A stretch of DNA of 29,465 nucleotides from a virus. Positions within the stretch are counted from its first letter, which is position 1. Each line of letters starts with the position of its first letter. Where the stretch lies: positions 1-29,465 of IMG/VR virus record IMGVR_UViG_3300027139_000017; one strand, 5' to 3'. The notes beneath the pieces are model-generated. The model was not told the DNA's origin and made no database searches. It was given only the letters and a program-made list of their open reading frames with translations. Position numbers and translations under genes: made by a program. Positions 28,325-29,465 of the stretch are shown here, in pieces.

Positions 28325-29465
28325 GTGATTAACAAAAACTTGGGTTATTATGTTTGCGGTGGTATTGAGTTTTCATCAAAGGTTGATGCTTGCCTTTATG
28401 GTAAGACTGTAAACAAACCTGTTGAGTGGGTTTTTCATAATGATGAGTTTTCAAGATTCCCATGGAATATCGAGCCACTAGAAACACTTGACCAGTTGTA
28501 TGATAGAAGAGCCAGAGAACTCAGAGAGAAGTATGATTATATTATCTTGAGTTTCTCTGGTGGTTCAGACACAAATAATATTCTTGAAAGTTTCATTCGT
28601 CAAGGATTGCATATTGATGAAGTTGTAACTAACCATATCACGTCAGCAACAAAATCAACTACAGTATTAGATCCAAATGTTAAAGACAGTTGGAACTTTG
28701 CTGCAGAACACGATCTCCAAGCAGTTCCAAGATTAAAATACATTAGAGAAAAATGTCCAGGGACTAAGATAACAGTTCTCGATGTAAGTCAAGTAGTCCT
28801 CAATTCAATGAATGTGTTTGATGATGTTGATTGGGTTCTTCATAGAAACGATCACCTTTCTATTGGTCAACTATTCAGATACAACTATTTCCATTTTGGT
28901 GAAATGAAGAATCAATTCGATAAAAACTTAAAGATTGGATTGATAGTTGGTCTTGATAAACCAAAGTTGGTAATCAAAGGTGACAACAATTTCTATATCT
29001 ATTTCCCAGACTCAGTTGTAAACATTACAACTATCAATGACTTCAATCAAGACTACACCAATTTAACAACAGAGTTATTCTACTGGGGCAAAGAAACTCT
29101 ACCGATGTTAGCTAAACAAGCACATACGGTTAAACGCTGGTTAGAAACTAATCCAAAATTTCAGCAGTATTGGAAATCAAGCACATTCGCCACAGTCAGA
29201 ACGCATCAAGAACAGCTTCTTAGAAATTTAATATATACAACTTGGGATGATAATTGGTTCCAAGTAAATAAATCTACGAGTTGGTTTAATACTGAATTTG
29301 ATATATGGTTTAAAACTAACCCCAGTATGAAAAAAGAATTGAGCATGTGGAGTCGTGGTATAGATTATTTGGCTCAGCAACTACCAGAATACATAACTTA
29401 TGATTCTAAAGGTAGACCTGATGCCATGAAACAATTTAAACACGAATACTTAATCGGAAGAATGA
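28325..29465 (+). CDS. PP-loop ATPase-like protein (runs past window end)
   Basis: At least 380 aa from GTG 28325, with GGTGA (28316-28320) upstream; open to the last base. The PP-loop S78-G-G-S-D82-T follows a hydrophobic strand (Y-I-I-L-S-F), as in N-type ATP pyrophosphatases (asparagine synthetase C domain, QueC, TilS, ThiI relatives). These adenylate a carboxylate, carbonyl or base before attack by ammonia or sulfur. No glutaminase domain is visible at the N terminus, and the C-terminal half is helical and unfamiliar. Coupled to the upstream oxygenase, it may belong to the same modification pathway. Nucleotide, tRNA or small-molecule substrate cannot be decided. Confidence 0.72.
   Translation, partial: MINKNLGYYVCGGIEFSSKVDACLYGKTVNKPVEWVFHNDEFSRFPWNIEPLETLDQLYDRRARELREKYDYIILSFSGGSDTNNILESFIRQGLHIDEVVTNHITSATKSTTVLDPNVKDSWNFAAEHDLQAVPRLKYIREKCPGTKITVLDVSQVVLNSMNVFDDVDWVLHRNDHLSIGQLFRYNYFHFGEMKNQFDKNLKIGLIVGLDKPKLVIKGDNNFYIYFPDSVVNITTINDFNQDYTNLTTELFYWGKETLPMLAKQAHTVKRWLETNPKFQQYWKSSTFATVRTHQEQLLRNLIYTTWDDNWFQVNKSTSWFNTEFDIWFKTNPSMKKELSMWSRGIDYLAQQLPEYITYDSKGRPDAMKQFKHEYLIGRM

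Noticed and set aside
1-29465. CRISPR array or insertion sequence
   Set aside because: No regularly spaced short repeats with unique spacers, no transposase-like gene and no terminal inverted repeats were seen; the only tandem repeat is the coding one at 14089-14418.

Overview
The window looks like part of the genome of a T4-like tailed phage (myovirus type) infecting an aquatic Gram-negative bacterium. Every credible gene lies on the + strand. Genes are packed with 1-35 nt overlaps (TAATG, TGATG, ATGA, GTGA junctions), and base composition is AT-rich. The T4-type assignment rests on a gp61-like primase, an Rnh-type 5' nuclease, a DsbA-like protein, class I ribonucleotide reductase, ThyX and dCMP deaminase, plus a spanin pair that implies a Gram-negative host. 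Capsid, portal, terminase and tail genes are not in the window, and the host cannot be named from sequence alone.

Layout: (1) 1-3399, the end of a virion/late block: a truncated conserved protein, a Dps-like ferritin, an 809-aa modular head-type protein and a small putative structural protein, closed by a clear intrinsic terminator. (2) 3413-5571, small conserved T4-like genes, an inner/outer membrane spanin pair and a coiled-coil/TM protein. (3) 5574-11619, a host-type promoter followed by primase, ThyX, NrdA, NrdB, a fatty acid desaturase, a zinc ribbon and a GIY-YIG protein. (4) 11616-17355, a membrane and secreted block: a multi-TM coiled-coil protein with a possible nested second gene, two signal-peptide proteins (one with five 22-residue cysteine repeats), tandem paralogous TM/coiled-coil proteins, a Cys-rich small protein and holin-like proteins, ending in a strong terminator. 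(5) 17382-19722, many very small genes driven by consensus sigma70-like promoters. (6) 19719-22811, a DsbA-like gene followed by four tightly packed enzymes (alpha/beta hydrolase, class IV PLP aminotransferase, Fe(II)/2OG-type oxygenase, alpha/beta hydrolase). (7) 22845-26602, replication and conserved hypothetical genes (Rnh, DUF6433-like, YubB-like, dCMP deaminase). (8) 26621-29465, ahpC-ahpD-oxygenase-PP-loop ATPase, very tightly linked and running off the window end.

Working together, NrdA/NrdB, ThyX and dCMP deaminase supply dNTPs, while primase and Rnh handle lagging-strand work. Dps, AhpC and AhpD form an unusual phage-borne peroxide and iron defence set, perhaps protecting the phage's iron enzymes (NrdB, desaturase, two putative oxygenases). 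The most interesting unexplained material is the nested frame at 11974-12210, the four-enzyme island at 19969-22811, the AhpCD-oxygenase-PP-loop operon, and the modular head protein with recurring protease-like linker motifs.
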